A stretch of DNA of 64,000 bases, taken from the NCBI GenBank assembly GCA_027924585.1, contig BSBM01000762.1:11628501-11692500 (forward strand), given 5' to 3'. Positions 53,688 through 64,000 of this stretch are shown one piece after another. A program made the translations under genes and the position numbers. Source of the stretch: Larix kaempferi. Lineage: Eukaryota > Streptophyta > Pinopsida > Pinales > Pinaceae. The notes under the pieces are model-generated. The model made no database searches, was not told the origin of the DNA, and saw only the letters and a program-made list of their open reading frames with translations. Each line of letters begins with the position of its first letter. Positions within the stretch are counted from its first letter, which is position 1.

Positions 53688-54738
53688 GTTGTGAGGAAAA
53701 TGCACCTATAGTTCAGGGGAGAAACTACCAACTTACGGTGATAAAGATAGACTTACAAGCATTCTGCAAGTACAACAAATAAGTGAATAGATTAGGGTTT
53801 AGAGATATATGCACCTTGTTCAGAAGGTTGATCCTAGCGTTTCCTCCCTCACTCTTCAATGCTTATCCAGTGTCGCAATTCCCAAACCTACAAAACAACT
53901 TGATACCTTTCTCAAATACATTTGACTACATATATAAGACTAATATTCATAACAGAAGAAGACATCGAACTATAATCAAACAGTAATCAAATATAAGACA
54001 CATTAATAGGTCATATTTTGCAAGAGAAGAACATCTGATCTTTATTAATGAATGAAAGCAAGTACATAAAGTTATACCTTCCTTCAAGCTTGGCACTTCA
54101 CGAAACCTAGATTCAAGGTCTCCTGCTTCCGTTCTCCAAGGATCCCAACTCCTAATCAACTGTGCTAGGGTTTATAAAAAATGAGGCACAAGAGAGGGGG
54201 ATGAGGGTCTCCATTCCTCCATCATAACTTTGTTATAGGCTTGGTCCCCTCACATGGCCCTTCTACCCTCCTTATATAGTTAGTGAAGGAGAGGAAAAGA
54301 ATTTATAACCGATTAGGAGGTTCCCCAACCAACTTAACTTCCCAAAATTTCAAGATTTTGACTTGTACAGGAATGTACTCTACTCTATAGTAGACAAAAT
54401 AGCATACATGTGGAGGTGGGCGCTACTTTAATGAAGCAGAGTAGGGTATATACGCTACTATCATGCCTGTGTACTAGCGTCCATGTGAAAAATGGCCAAA
54501 AACAGGCTTTTCTGCTCATTTTCAAGAGATGGTTTGGTCTGGAAAAATGTTCCTAAGGGTTGTAATCATCAAATGGGTCAAGAATGAGGTAATTTCAACC
54601 ATTTTTAGTGTCCCAAATGACTCCTCCATCCACAAGTGTCCTGTTGTGTGACTAAACTTGATCTCAAGAAGTGTCGTCATGCGACCAAGGGAAGCAATTG
54701 TCGTCACAGACGGAGAGGTGTCATTTCAAGCTATAACA
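53688..54738 (-). repeat. 5' LTR of M
   Basis: 1,051 bp, TGTTGTGAGG...CTATAACA. This is the promoter LTR; its TATA box TATATAAG is on the minus strand at 54271-54278. Confidence 0.95.
54271..54278 (-). promoter_or_regulatory. TATA box of M 5' LTR
   Basis: Minus strand TATATAAGGAGGGTAG. It is conserved in the other M LTR at 45863-45870, and a similar CATAAATACAAGGAGG lies in A. Confidence 0.75.
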
Positions 54739-55740
54739 GCAGGGAATGAAGATTTTCACAGAAAAGCCACGCGTTTGAGAGAAGCTAAGGGGATTTGTTT
54801 CAGTTAATTGTCCTAATCAACCGAAAAGGACATGATCCGAAGGACAAGCAAGTGGCTTCCGTGGCCCAATGGCGCACTCCAGCGCAAGTGATTCCCTTCC
54901 TCCATGCATGACAGAATAAGAGGTTGTTGATTTAGAAGCTCAACTCAAATGGACTCATCATTACCAGTCCAAGTTGTTCTGAATCAGTTAGGATATTTTG
55001 ATGTTTTGTAAGCCTATAAAGGTAGGTTCTGAAGAGGACCAAAAGGTTGGATGTTTTAGATTCGGAGATATTATTGCTTTGTGCTTATATTGAACTTGGC
55101 CTCTTAATTAAATGAGGAGACCCGATTCTGGAGCTTGAGATTCATGTGGTGTGTGTTCTGATGTCTGTTATTTCCTGTATATGTGTTCTTGCTTTGTATT
55201 TCCATTGATTGTTTACTTCTGCAATACCTAAATATCAAGACTACATGGTATGGAATTCATACCCCCATGTTCCAGATGCACATGAATAGGTACTCCACCC
55301 TTTTCCTCTCGAAGTTGCAGGTTAGAATTCATTTTCAAATGCTCTAACCTTGTGACCGAACTTGTTTCCTTTCTCTTCCTTCACCCGTTGATTACTTTGA
55401 CGTGAAAGAACTCCATCTACTTTGCCTCCTGAATCTGCAATCGTGGTATGAATCTGTCATTAGTGAATGTAAACCCACCGAAGTTGATTCTATGCCCAAC
55501 TTTCCTCCTGTTCTTAACTCCCAACCAACCAAAAATCCCTTTTAATTCATTGTTTGAAGCTCTAACCACCACTCTTACCAATAATCCATCCCATTCAAGC
55601 TATATCATGTTGCTTGAAGCACTAAAGAGAGATCCCTCTCTGTGGTCAGAAAGGTTATTTTATGTCAACTAAATATTGGTTTGTAGCAGTTACCTCATTG
55701 TCTTTCCTTCCGCAACCCAGGAAAATATTGAGTGATAACA
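54739..55740 (+). repeat. 5' LTR of N, second part (after M)
   Basis: Continues the N LTR from GCAGGGAATGAAGATTTTCA to its end at GAGTGATAACA. It matches 62955-63955 of the 3' LTR. The TATA box is at 55015-55022. The open frame 55448-55672 is present in decayed form in the other LTR and is not a gene. Confidence 0.93.
55015..55022 (+). promoter_or_regulatory. TATA box of N 5' LTR
   Basis: TATAAAGG in a conserved setting; the 3' LTR copy is at 63229-63236. Confidence 0.75.
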
Positions 55741-55743
55741 TTC

Positions 55744-55761
55744 TGGCGACTCCACTGGGGA
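55744..55761 (+). promoter_or_regulatory. Primer-binding site of N (tRNA-Arg type)
   Basis: TGGCGACTCCACTGGGGA, three bases (TTC) after the LTR end. An echo, TGGCGAGTCCATC, occurs near 55974. Confidence 0.93.
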
Positions 55762-56015
55762 GAATCTCTGGTTTTCACAGTATGAAATCAGACCTCTGAG
55801 GGAAAACAAAGAGTCTGACATTCCAAGGTTGTAATATTTTCCCTGGTGACTCCACCTTTCAAACGGGCGATTCCAATGGAGATCGAGCTCACTTTAAAAG
55901 TTATATCAGATCAAAACTGATTGCTGAGGGTGAACAATAGTCAGACACCAAGAGGGTCATGTATTATTCGCGTGGCGAGTCCATCTTTCAAATTGGTGAA
56001 CTCCTAGGATGAAGT
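55762..56015 (+). other. N leader
   Basis: Short untranslated stretch between primer site and gag. It contains repeated phrases (CTGAGGG...CAGAC, GGTGACTCCACCTTTCAAA and GGCGAGTCCATCTTTCAAA). Confidence 0.6.
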
Positions 56016-57601
56016 TTGGCTCCCAGGAGGATACCTACCAGAAGTCACCCAAATCCCGAGCTATCAAAATTTACTTCAACCCTAGAGAAGGTCATCAAGA
56101 AATTCCAAGCACGTAATTCTCCATTAAATAGGTCCTTTTCTTTATTGAAAAAAGAGGCATATACTGTAGAAAGAGTCCCTTCAAGTTTAAGGACTGAGTC
56201 TTCCCCATTCATATCTAGGTCTAAGACTGATCTAAGAGAAACCTTGTTTGACCAAAGAAAGTTCCAGACTCATTTCCTGAGTGCTTTATGGGGAAATTTA
56301 CAAGCACGGGAAGAAACTAGTCGCCTGTTTCCCTTCGCTAAAGTTGTTGGCCAAAGTACCCAAGTCCTTAATATTCCTCCTATTGTCCCTAGCGTTACTA
56401 TTGCAATTCTCGTTATTACCCCTGCTTCTTCTAAAGGTCCCTCTACTCCCAAGAAAAACCTAAGATCCATGGATGCAAGATATGCCCCTTTAGCCCTCCC
56501 ATCTAATCTTGATGACCTACTTGTGGGCTACGCCCAACGCCTCATAAGATTTGATGGGGAGGGAAAAATTTCTACACAACAGCATATAAACCAGTTCAAT
56601 GAATTCAGAGACCTAGATGAGCTAGATGAAGATGATGTTAAGATGAGGTTTTTTTCCCAAATCCTTGCAGGGGAGGTGAAGAAATGGTTCAAGGCCCTTC
56701 CGAATAGAGGAATTGCGACCTATGAAATATTTGAAGGAGATTTCCTAGCCAGATGGAAGGATAAGAAAACCCTGTCCAAATTCTGACTCAGTATGAAAAT
56801 ACAAAGAAAACCAATGTTGAGATTGTCCAAGAATTCTCACCCAGGTTCATGAGAGTGTACAATTCTATCCCTGTTGACATAAAACCTCTTGTGGGGGCAT
56901 CCAAGCTTTATTTTTCCAACTGTTTTGACAATAACTTTTCTCTCATGCTGAGAGAGATGAGATATTCCACCCTCTATGATATGATGAAAGATCCATTAGA
57001 AGTGGAATCCAACTTGATGACCTCGGGTAAAATGAATCCCATGACTGAAGCTGAGAAAAGGAGATGTAATGAAACAGTGCATCCTTCCACATCCAAATCC
57101 ATGGATGCCAAATTTGAGCAAATGATGAGAAATATGGAAAGGATGGTGGATAGGATCTCCCTTGACAGTAGGACTCCTTCCATAGAAAAACCAGACCATG
57201 AAGCTCGAAATAACAATCTCAGAAGACCCCCTACCCCACAAGGAAGACATAGAGAGCTAAGGGACCCTGGAAATCTTGAAAATCATCTCATCAGACCACC
57301 TTTTGCTGAGCATTTCATAGATGAAGAAGAGGAAGATAGGCATGTTGAAGACCAAATCCACCTCTTTGATCAGATCCAACCATAAGTCTATTTGACTAAA
57401 TATGAGCATGACCAGTCTTCCCTCCAGTCAGATGGTGTCCTAGGTGGATCAGAATATGACCAATACCAAAGAGGGCTACACAATGCCATCTGCGAGTTCG
57501 AGAGGATGAATTATTTAAGAAGTAGAAAAATAACAGTATACCAAGGAAAGGTTGTTGTTGATCCATCTTCTTCTCAGCCACAAAGAAAAGAGGTCTCTTA
57601 G
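56016..57601 (+). pseudogene. N gag (broken, start codon lost)
   Basis: The first frame (56016-56786) begins with a TTG codon followed by GCTCCCAGG (APR...); the original start was probably ATG there. It contains the capsid region: ALPSNLDDLLVGYAQRLIRF, INQFNEFRDLDELDEDDVKM, FFSQILAGEVKKWFKALP, FEGDFLARWKDKK. A frameshift near 56787 moves the protein to the next frame (NVEIVQEFSPRFMRVYNSIP), which stays open except for stops at 57383 and 57599. YQRGLHNAICEFERMNYLRS lies near the end. No zinc knuckle is seen. Confidence 0.88.
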
Positions 57602-58588
57602 AAAAAGGACCCAAAAATTACAATCTTTGAGGAGACTCTTGGGAGAGGGGAAGAGCCCCCTAAAAGGAGTCTAGAATGGGGAGATGAAGGTAATACAAAG
57701 ACAACGGAGAGGGTCCATGTTGCTTTCAGTTTGGAAAATGAAATATCTAAGATTAAGATCTCCATCCGCTTGAATGAGCTGGTAAAAAAATCAGAATACA
57801 AAGACCTGATTCTGAAAGTAGTGAATGGTGGGGAAGGAAAGCAACTTGATACCCTCAATATGCATGATGATAAACCTACCTTTCTTTTTGGTCCCCATGT
57901 TGAAAATGCCTCCAAAGCTGATGTCCCTCCTTTCTATATGAGTCTCAACATACATGACCATATCCTACACAATTCCATGTTTGATTCAAGAGCCTCTTAT
58001 AACCTCATGCCAAGTTCAGTGGTGGATAATCTAGGGTTATAAATCACAAGACCCTATAAAGATATGTTTTCCTTTGAGTCTAGAAGAGTTCCATGTGTGG
58101 GGATGATTAAAGACATGGTGGTCTCGCTGACTCAGATACCTCATAAGAATATGATCATGGATGTGGTAGTGGCTTATATCCCACCTAAGTTTGGGATGTT
58201 GTTGTCCAGGTTGTGGACAACAAAGTTAAAGGGGAACATGTAGATGGACATGTCTTATTCCACCATCCCGGTCTTTTGGGAAAGCATAAGGTTGTACAGG
58301 GAGCATAGGTTTTCATGTGTAGTAAGCAACAAGGACATGCCTGATAGCCACCCCATATTTTCCATAGACACGGATGTAGGTTCCTCAATTCTCTGCTATG
58401 ATCTAGGTTCAGAGGAAGAAAGTGTGAAAGCTTCCAAGTTACCTGAACCAAATGATGGGAATGGGGTACAATGCCTTAATAGCTCAGCTAACTCAGATGA
58501 CTATGGGAAACGGATGGAAGAGGGAAGTAATGAGAAATCAAAATTGGAAATAGAGGCCACGGTCACCTTCCAAAAAGAAGATCACTAG
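57602..58588 (+). pseudogene. N aspartic protease (active site altered)
   Basis: Same frame as gag. The active-site strand reads SMFDSRASYNLMPSSVVDNL: Asp-Ser-Gly has become Asp-Ser-Arg. After a stop at 58040 come MFSFESRRVPCVGMIKDMVV, YIPPKFGMLLSRLWTTKL (containing the second conserved strand), a stop at 58241, and MDMSYSTIPVFWESIRLYRE. These blocks match the protease region of plant Tat-type polyproteins. An acidic linker follows to the stop at 58586. Confidence 0.87.
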
Positions 58589-59062
58589 GTCATGAGATTC
58601 GATGGAGATGTAAATAAAGAAGGAGTTGGGGCTAGAATATGGATCATCCCTCCAGACGTTAGAAATGCATGCACCAGATTTCATACTTCCAAGCTAATGT
58701 TTGACTGTTCAAATAATGTGGCAGAGTATGAATCTTTGCTATTGGGATTGAATGTACTCAGAATCGTGAAAGCTAAGAAGACCAAGGTTTATGGAGATGC
58801 AGAGCTGATAATCCAACAAGTGAATGGAAACTATGAGTCGAAACACCCCCGTCTGGGGAATTACATAAATGTTGTGTGGGATCTGTTTGACAATTTATTC
58901 ACAGAACATCCTATTTCTTTCATTCCCAGGGAGAAAAATGAAATAGCAAGCATTCTATCCTGCTCCGCTAGCAGGTTTCAACTCCGTGCCTATCCTACCA
59001 AGACTCACATGATCAATATAAGGCATAGACCCTCTATCCCGGATAATACAAAGAATTGGTAG
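58589..59062 (+). pseudogene. N additional RNase H domain, located before RT
   Basis: Domain of about 150 residues in the gag-protease frame: MRFDGDVNKEGVGARIWIIP (first Asp), TSKLMFDCSNNVAEYESLLL (Glu), KVYGDAELIIQQVNGNYES (second Asp), SFIPREKNEIASILSCSASR. The last Asp of the D-E-D-D set, normally in the AD.LA block, is Ser here. The pattern FDG...NNVAEY...GDAELI is the extra RNase H of the Tat group, and it lies between protease and RT. Stops at 58586 and 59060 bracket it. Confidence 0.87.
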
Positions 59063-60801
59063 ATATTTGAATATGACCAACAAATCAAAAAATTGATGGA
59101 GATGAATGGGGAATTTTCCAATGTCCAAATTGATCAAGAGGACTATGAAGTTGAGGAGTGGGAGCCTGACCCGCCAGTGCTCAAAACCACTTTGGGAGGA
59201 AAAGAGATTTTACAGCTAAAAAGAAACTACATACCCAAGGGATTGGTCCCACTAGAGAGATTGTTTGATGAAAATGATGTGGCCAAACATCACAAGGTCA
59301 CTCCAAACCCAAAAGAAGTAGAAGACTGCAACATTGGGAGCGATGAAGAACCCAAAATTGTCAAACTACCAAAGGCTTTGGCCCCAAGTGTCAAAAAGTA
59401 CTATATGGATTTAATGGGAAATTTTTTTGATGTGTTTGCATGGTGCTATGAAGATCTGAAAGAATATGACACAGCTTCCATCCAACATACCATACTAGTC
59501 AAGACAGGGGAGAAGCCATTTAGGAAAAAGCTGAGAAGGATGAATCCCATGCTGCTCCCACTGATAGCAAAAGAGGTAAATAGGTTGTACGAGGCCAAAA
59601 TCATAGTCTCTTTGAGGTCTTCGAAGTGGGTGGCCAACATAGTCCTAGTAAGGAAAAAGAACGGTGAGATTATACTGCGTATTGAATTTAGAAATCTCGA
59701 CAAGTTGTCCCTAAAGGACAACTACCCCCTTCCCAAAATGGACCACATTTTGTAGAAGGTTGTAGGGTTGGCAAGAATGTCCATGCTGGATGGATTTTCA
59801 GGATACAATCAGATTAAGGTGCAGCTAGAAGACCATAGCAAGACCTCCTTTACCACATCTTGGGGAACCTTCATGTATGCGAAGATGCCCTTTAGTCTGT
59901 TAAATGCAGAGGCCACCTTCCAAAGAGATATGGATATAGCTTTTGCAGGAAAGACAAATTTTTAGTTGTCTACATGGATGACATCACTGTATATTCTAAA
60001 TCTGATGCAGAACATCTAAAACATTTGCACCAAGTGTTCACCAAGTGCACGAAATTTGGAATCTCTTTAAACCCTAATAAGTCAAATTTTTCCATGCAAG
60101 AGGGTAAGTTGTTGGGCCACATAATATCTAAAGATGGGATCAAAATTGAACCCGACAGAATAGATGCAATACAGAAAATTGAGCTCCCCAGGATTAAGAA
60201 GGAAAAGATATCTTTTTTAGGCACAATGAACTTCATAAGAAGATTTATTCTCAATTTTCCAGAGATCATGAGGATGATCACCTGCATGCTTAAAAAAGAC
60301 ACTCAGGTCGGATGGACTGTCGAATCTAAGCAAGCATTCGAAGATATAAAAAGATCAATTTTTGAAGGACCTGTACCGATCAGCCCAGATTTTGACAAGG
60401 AATTTCTTATGTTTTCTTTCGCCTCTGAGCATTCCATAGCGGGTGTGCTTTTACAGAAAAATCAGGAAGGTGATGAGAAACCCATAACTTTCTTTAGCAG
60501 GGCTCCGAGAGATGCTGAGCTCAAATACAACATTATGGAAAAGCAAGCCTATGCCATTATCAAAACACCGAATGATTTCAGGGTTTATATTCTACATTCC
60601 CTTGTTGTGGCTTATGTTCCTAACATTGTTGTGAAAGATATATTGACCCAACCAAATCCAAAAGGTAGAAGGACAAAGTGGATAGCTGCACTTCTGGAAG
60701 ATGACCTAGAGATCAAACCGACAAAGCTTATTAAAGGACAAGTTCTGGCTAGGCTCATAGCTAAATCAAATTGGGATTCAACGAGTGTGAACCTGCTGTG
60801 A
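59063..60801 (+). pseudogene. N reverse transcriptase and its RNase H (broken)
   Basis: A connector (DYEVEEWEPDPPVLKT) leads to FFDVFAWCYEDLKEYDTASI and EKPFRKKLRRMNPMLLPLIA, the RT entry region. Next come WVANIVLVRKKNGEIILRIE, KDNYPLPKMDHIL, a stop at 59753, motif A SMLDGFSGYNQIKVQ, and FSLLNAEATFQRDM. A frameshift near 59960 precedes motif C VYMDDITVYSKS. The later frame (to 60801) holds the thumb and the RT-linked RNase H (PITFFSRAPRDAELKYNIME). It ends with the GRRTKWIAALLEDDLEIKP block. Confidence 0.92.
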
Positions 60802-62114
60802 CACATGCATGAGTAAACTTCCCAAGATCCACTACCTCGAGTATCAGAAAAATTCATGTCCTCTCCTTGCTATTATGATGTTATATATGTTTTATAGAAC
60901 TTGCAAGCACCCCCTGATATGGGAAAAAGAAAAGCTAGATCCACCAAGATGAAGGTTGCGAAGTTTTTCATACTGGGTGGTTGTCTTTATTGGAATGACC
61001 CTAGAGGTGTCGTCTTGAATTGTACAATGGAAGATGAGTCCAAAGTGACATTGAAAGAATTTCATAAAGGTGTTTGTGGAGACATCATTACTAGAAGGCC
61101 ACTATTAACAAAATTCTCAGAGTTGGGTTCTATTGTCCTAATATGTTCAAAGATGCTTATAAGGAAATAACTAGCTACCATGAATGCCAATTTTATGAAG
61201 GAAAGAGGAAGCTCTTGTCCTTTCCTTTGAAACCAATATCTGTGGAATCTCCTTTCCAGCAGTGGGGGCTTGACTTCATTTGCGAAATTTTCCCCAAATC
61301 CTCCGGCCAGCATAGGTGGATACTGACTGCCACTGATTATTTCACCAAATGGATCAAAGCAGTACCCACCAAGAAAGCCACAGATACAGTCATCAAAAGG
61401 TTTCTAGAGGAGAATATCATGTCTAGGTTTGGGTGCCCCATTAATATAATCATTGATAATGCAAAGGATTTCAAATCCAATAAGATGATCAAATTTTGTG
61501 ACACGTTCCACATTCAATTGGGCCATTCTACTGCTTACTATCCCCATGGAAATGGATTGGCAGAATCCTCCAACAAAAGTAAGGTGAGGATAATCAAGAA
61601 ATTGTTGCAAGAAAATAAAAGGGCTTGGCACACTAAGATGACCTTTGCCCTGTGGGCTGATAGGATTACCTCTAAAAAATACATTGGAACTTCTCCTTTC
61701 AAGCTAGTATATGGAACAGAGGTAGTGTTCCCTGATTCCCTCAAAGGCCCTGTAATGAGATTGCTACAGGAGCAAGAAAAAGATCCAAACCCGGAACTGA
61801 GGAGAGCTAACCAGCTAGTGGAAATACAAGAAATCAAAGAAGGGGTACAGGCTGAAGCCACGAAATATCAAGACCGGATAAAGAAGATGTTTGACAGAAA
61901 GAGTAAGGCGAATGATATCCAAGTGGGAGATCTGTTATTAAAATGGAATGCTAGAAGTGAAGATCAGGCGCAAAATTTTAATAACCTTTGGCAGGGGCCT
62001 TATACAATCACTGCCTACCATGGGAATAATGCTTTCTTCCTACAAGACGAAGATGATGAACCAGTCATCAAGAGATCAGTAAATGGATGGTTCTTGAAGC
62101 ATTATTTCAAGTAA
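60802..62114 (+). pseudogene. N integrase (core intact, finger broken)
   Basis: The N-terminal finger region is at 60901-61170 (LYWNDPRGVVLNCTMEDESK, LKEFHKGVCGD). A frameshift near 61130 leads into a clean frame, 61143-62114. There SYHECQFYEGKRKLL has Tyr for the first Cys of the CC pair. The core has all three catalytic residues: TATDYFTKWIKAVPTKK (Asp), IIIDNAKDFKSNK (Asp), HGNGLAESSNKSKV (Glu). FKLVYGTEVVFPDSLKGP and a GPY-like WQGPYTITAYHGNNAFFLQD follow. The protein ends VNGWFLKHYFK at 62114. Confidence 0.92.
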
Positions 62115-62282
62115 AAGCAAGTCCGTCGATCCACACCCCATTGTATATTGCTATTTTTTATTTTCAGTTAGCTTTGTTTCATTTTTGTGATACGCAAAAG
62201 GAAAAAGAGGAAGGGAGTAAGGGCCACTAGTCTACATGTTCTTGATACCTCATAGGGAGGATAGCATACTCAGTTGCAGCCG
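62115..62282 (+). other. N short 3' untranslated segment
   Basis: It includes the purine run GGAAAAAGAGGAAGGGAG near 62200-62217 and AGGGAGGATAG near 62255. Neither abuts the LTR, so the polypurine tract is not certain. Confidence 0.5.
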
Positions 62283-63955
62283 TGGTTAACATCTATTTTT
62301 GCTTCCAGCAAGGAAAGAACTAGAAAGCCCGAAAATGGCTAGTTTCCGAGCAATTTCGAGCCGAAGGATAGAGCCACTATGAAAAGAATGAGAAAAAACA
62401 GCCATAAAAGTGTCTTCCGCAACTAAAAAGGACTAAATGCGCTTCTTCCATAGCAAAATAATATTGGACGGATAGGATCAAGGAGCGTATTAGATCAATG
62501 GTTAAAATGGCGTTCCACAAGTTCGTTTTTTCGTTCCTGCAATCTGCATTGCGAATTGCGGTGCGACAATTTTCTAGAGAGCGCAAAGATAAGTTTCCGC
62601 ATTGTGGATTGCAGATTGCGGAGAGATAGTTTTCCAAATGGTGAAAAAGTATGTTTCTAAATCACGCATTCTGCATTGCGGATTGCTGAATGATGATTTT
62701 CCAAGGGGCAAAAAAGTAAGTTTTTGAATCCCGCATTCCACATTGCAGATTGTGGATTGTGGAGAGGCCATTTTCCAGAGACACAAAAAGTAAGTTTCTT
62801 AATTCCGCATTGTGGATTACGGATTGCGGAAAGGCAATCATCCAAGAGGCGCAAAGGCAAGTTTTCGAATCCTGCTTTCCGCATTGCGGATTGCGGATTG
62901 CGGAAAGATAATTGTGGATCAAAAGAAGTTTTACAAAGCAAATCGTAGTCGCAGGGAATGAATATCTTCACAGAAAAGCAGCGCGTTTGAGAGAGGCTAA
63001 AGAAATATGTTTCAGTTAACTCTCCTAATCAACCTAAAACGGCCCGATCCGAAGGATGCGCAGGTGGCTTCCACGGGCCAATGGCACACTACCAACGCAA
63101 GTGATTCCCTTCCTCTAGGCATGACAGAATTAGAGGCTGTTGATTTAGAAGACTCATCTCGAATGACCTCATCATTACCAATCCAAGTTGTTATGAATCA
63201 GTAACGATATTTTGATGTTTTGTAAGCTTATAAAGGCAGGTTCCGAAGAGGACCAAAAGGTTGGATGTTTTAGATTCAGAAGTATTACTGCTCTGTGCTT
63301 GTATTGAACTCAGCCTCTTAATTAAATGAGAAGACCCGATTCTGGAGCTTGTGATTCTTATGATGTGTGTTCTGATGTCTGTTATTTCCTGTGTATGTGT
63401 TCTTTCTTTGTATTTCCATTGATTTTTGACTTCTTCAATACCTAAATATCAAGACTACATGGTCTGGAGTTCATGCCTCCATGCTCCAGATGCATATGAC
63501 TAGGTATTCCAACCTTTTCCTCTCAAATTTTCAGGTTAGATATCATTTTCAAATGCTCTAACCTTGTGACCAAACTTGTTTTCTTTATCTGCCTTCAATC
63601 GCTGATTACTCTAACGTGAAAGAACCCCATCTACCTTGCCTCCTGGATCTGCAATCATGGACTGAATCTATCATTAGTGACTGGAAACCCAATGAAGTTG
63701 ACTGCATGCCCAACTTTCCTCGTGTTCTTAACTCCCAACCAACCACAAACCCATTTTAATTGATTATTTGAAGGTCTAACCACCATTGTTACCAATAAAC
63801 CAGTCCATTCAAGCTGTATCCTATTGCTGGAAGCACTAAAGAGAGATCCCTCTCTATGGTCGGAAAGGTTATTTTTCTGTCCACTAAATATTGGTTTGCA
63901 ATAGTTACCTCATGGTCTTTCCTACCGCAACCCAGGAAAATATTGATTGATAACA
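62283..63955 (+). repeat. 3' LTR of N (uninterrupted)
   Basis: 1,673 bp, TGGTTAACATC...GATTGATAACA, followed by TAGAA. It includes the array at 62535-62925 and provides the empty-site sequence (GTCGCAGGGAATG at about 62950) for the M insertion. It is shorter than the joined 5' LTR mainly because it has fewer array units. Confidence 0.93.
62535..62925 (+). repeat. Array in N 3' LTR with ATTGCGGA words
   Basis: About five units equivalent to those at 44770-45240. It ends GCATTGCGGATTGCGG then ATTGCGGAAAG. Open frames of 70-105 codons on both strands over this array are by-products. Confidence 0.88.
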
Positions 63956-63960
63956 TAGAA

Positions 63961-64000
63961 CTCCAAATCAAACTCTTATATGATGACGATCCACTTCGAG
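63961..64000 (-). pseudogene. P RNase H tail at the right edge
   Basis: The minus strand reads SKWIVII, a stop, EFDLEF, the block that ends the RT-linked RNase H in this lineage. It continues at 44514 with MINSKKSIVFAE once N is removed. It shows that P continues beyond the window. Confidence 0.7.

Larger units (their letters stand above)
45279..54738 (-). mobile_element. Element M: Tat-type derivative with gag-like and protease frames but no RT, RNase H or integrase
   Basis: LTRs of 1,053 and 1,051 bp (45279-46331, 53688-54738) both start TGTTGTGAG and end CTATAACA. The flanks are GCAAG and GCAGG; the uninterrupted site in the other N LTR reads GCAGG, so the left arm has one mutation. A tRNA-Arg-type primer site and a polypurine tract show minus orientation. 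The interior encodes a Gag-like protein with zinc knuckles and a large protease protein, followed directly by the untranslated 3' repeat region. The pol enzymes present in its relative P are absent, with no sign of decayed remnants. Confidence 0.93.
44520..63955 (+). mobile_element. Element N: Tat-type Ty3/gypsy retrotransposon with RNase H domain between protease and RT
   Basis: The LTRs are 44520-45278 plus 54739-55740 (split by M) and 62283-63955. The flanks are TACAA (44515-44519) and TAGAA (63956-63960), a duplication with one change. Outside them the P frame resumes: EFDLEF on the right and MINSKKSIVFAE on the left. The interior (55741-62282) has a tRNA-Arg-type primer site, then Gag, protease, an RNase H domain, RT with its own RNase H, and integrase. 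The main frame from about 56790 to 59965 is continuous apart from seven stops. Confidence 0.93.
27961..64000 (-). mobile_element. Element P: old Tat-type Ty3/gypsy retrotransposon dissected by C3, Q and N
   Basis: P reads on the minus strand. Its pieces are the RNase H tail (63961-64000), integrase (43110-44514), a second RNase H (42630-42990), a long untranslated 3' region (41173-42629, 37306-37552, 28291-32509), a polypurine tract (28277-28290) and a partial 3' LTR (27961-28276). Part of the 3' region and the polypurine tract are homologous to 46332-48660 of M, so P and M belong to one lineage. Its gag, protease and RT would lie beyond the right edge. It is the oldest layer of the nest and is heavily decayed. 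Confidence 0.75.

Noticed and set aside
1-64000. tRNA, rRNA, and host protein-coding genes
   Set aside because: None could be supported by eye. The TGGTATCAGAGC and TGGCGACTCC sites are primer-binding sites complementary to tRNA ends, not tRNA genes.

Overview
The window looks like intergenic DNA of a land plant with a large, repeat-filled genome. A seed plant, possibly a gymnosperm, is plausible, but I cannot name the species. Everything I can identify is LTR-retrotransposon: Ty1/copia, Ty3/gypsy of a general plant type, Ty3/gypsy of the Tat/Ogre type, and large non-autonomous derivatives. I found no convincing host gene, tRNA, rRNA or CRISPR array.

Layout. I use letters for the elements. 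A (1-1238, minus) is the end of a Tat-type element that runs off the left edge. H (1239-27960, minus) is a gypsy element cut into pieces by four insertions: A, L (2806-11656, minus, a LARD-like element), C1 (11909-19343, plus, copia) and C2 (19707-26758, plus, copia). P (27961-64000, minus) is an old Tat-type element running off the right edge. It is cut by C3 (32510-37300, plus, copia), Q (37553-41167, plus, a gag-protease-only copia derivative) and N (44520-63955, plus, Tat-type). N is itself cut in its 5' LTR by M (45279-54738, minus, a Tat-type derivative without reverse transcriptase or integrase). H probably sits inside the 3' LTR of P, so the whole window may be one nest grown in a single ancestral P copy.

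Boundaries. Exact 5-bp target-site duplications support L (CCTGT), C1 (CTCAG), C2 (TGCAT), C3 (TTAAC) and Q (GACCA). One-mismatch duplications support N (TACAA/TAGAA) and M (GCAAG/GCAGG). The interrupted reading frames of H and P continue across the inserts, which is independent support.

How the parts work. All coding regions belong to the retrotransposition cycle (Gag particle, aspartic protease, reverse transcriptase, RNase H, integrase). Nearly all carry stops or frameshifts. The best-preserved frames are the copia RT of C1, the integrase of N, the gag-protease frame of Q (two stops), the gag-like and protease frames of M, and a 172-codon coiled-coil/zinc-knuckle frame in L. C2, L, Q and M lack enzymes they need, so if they moved, they used enzymes from relatives.
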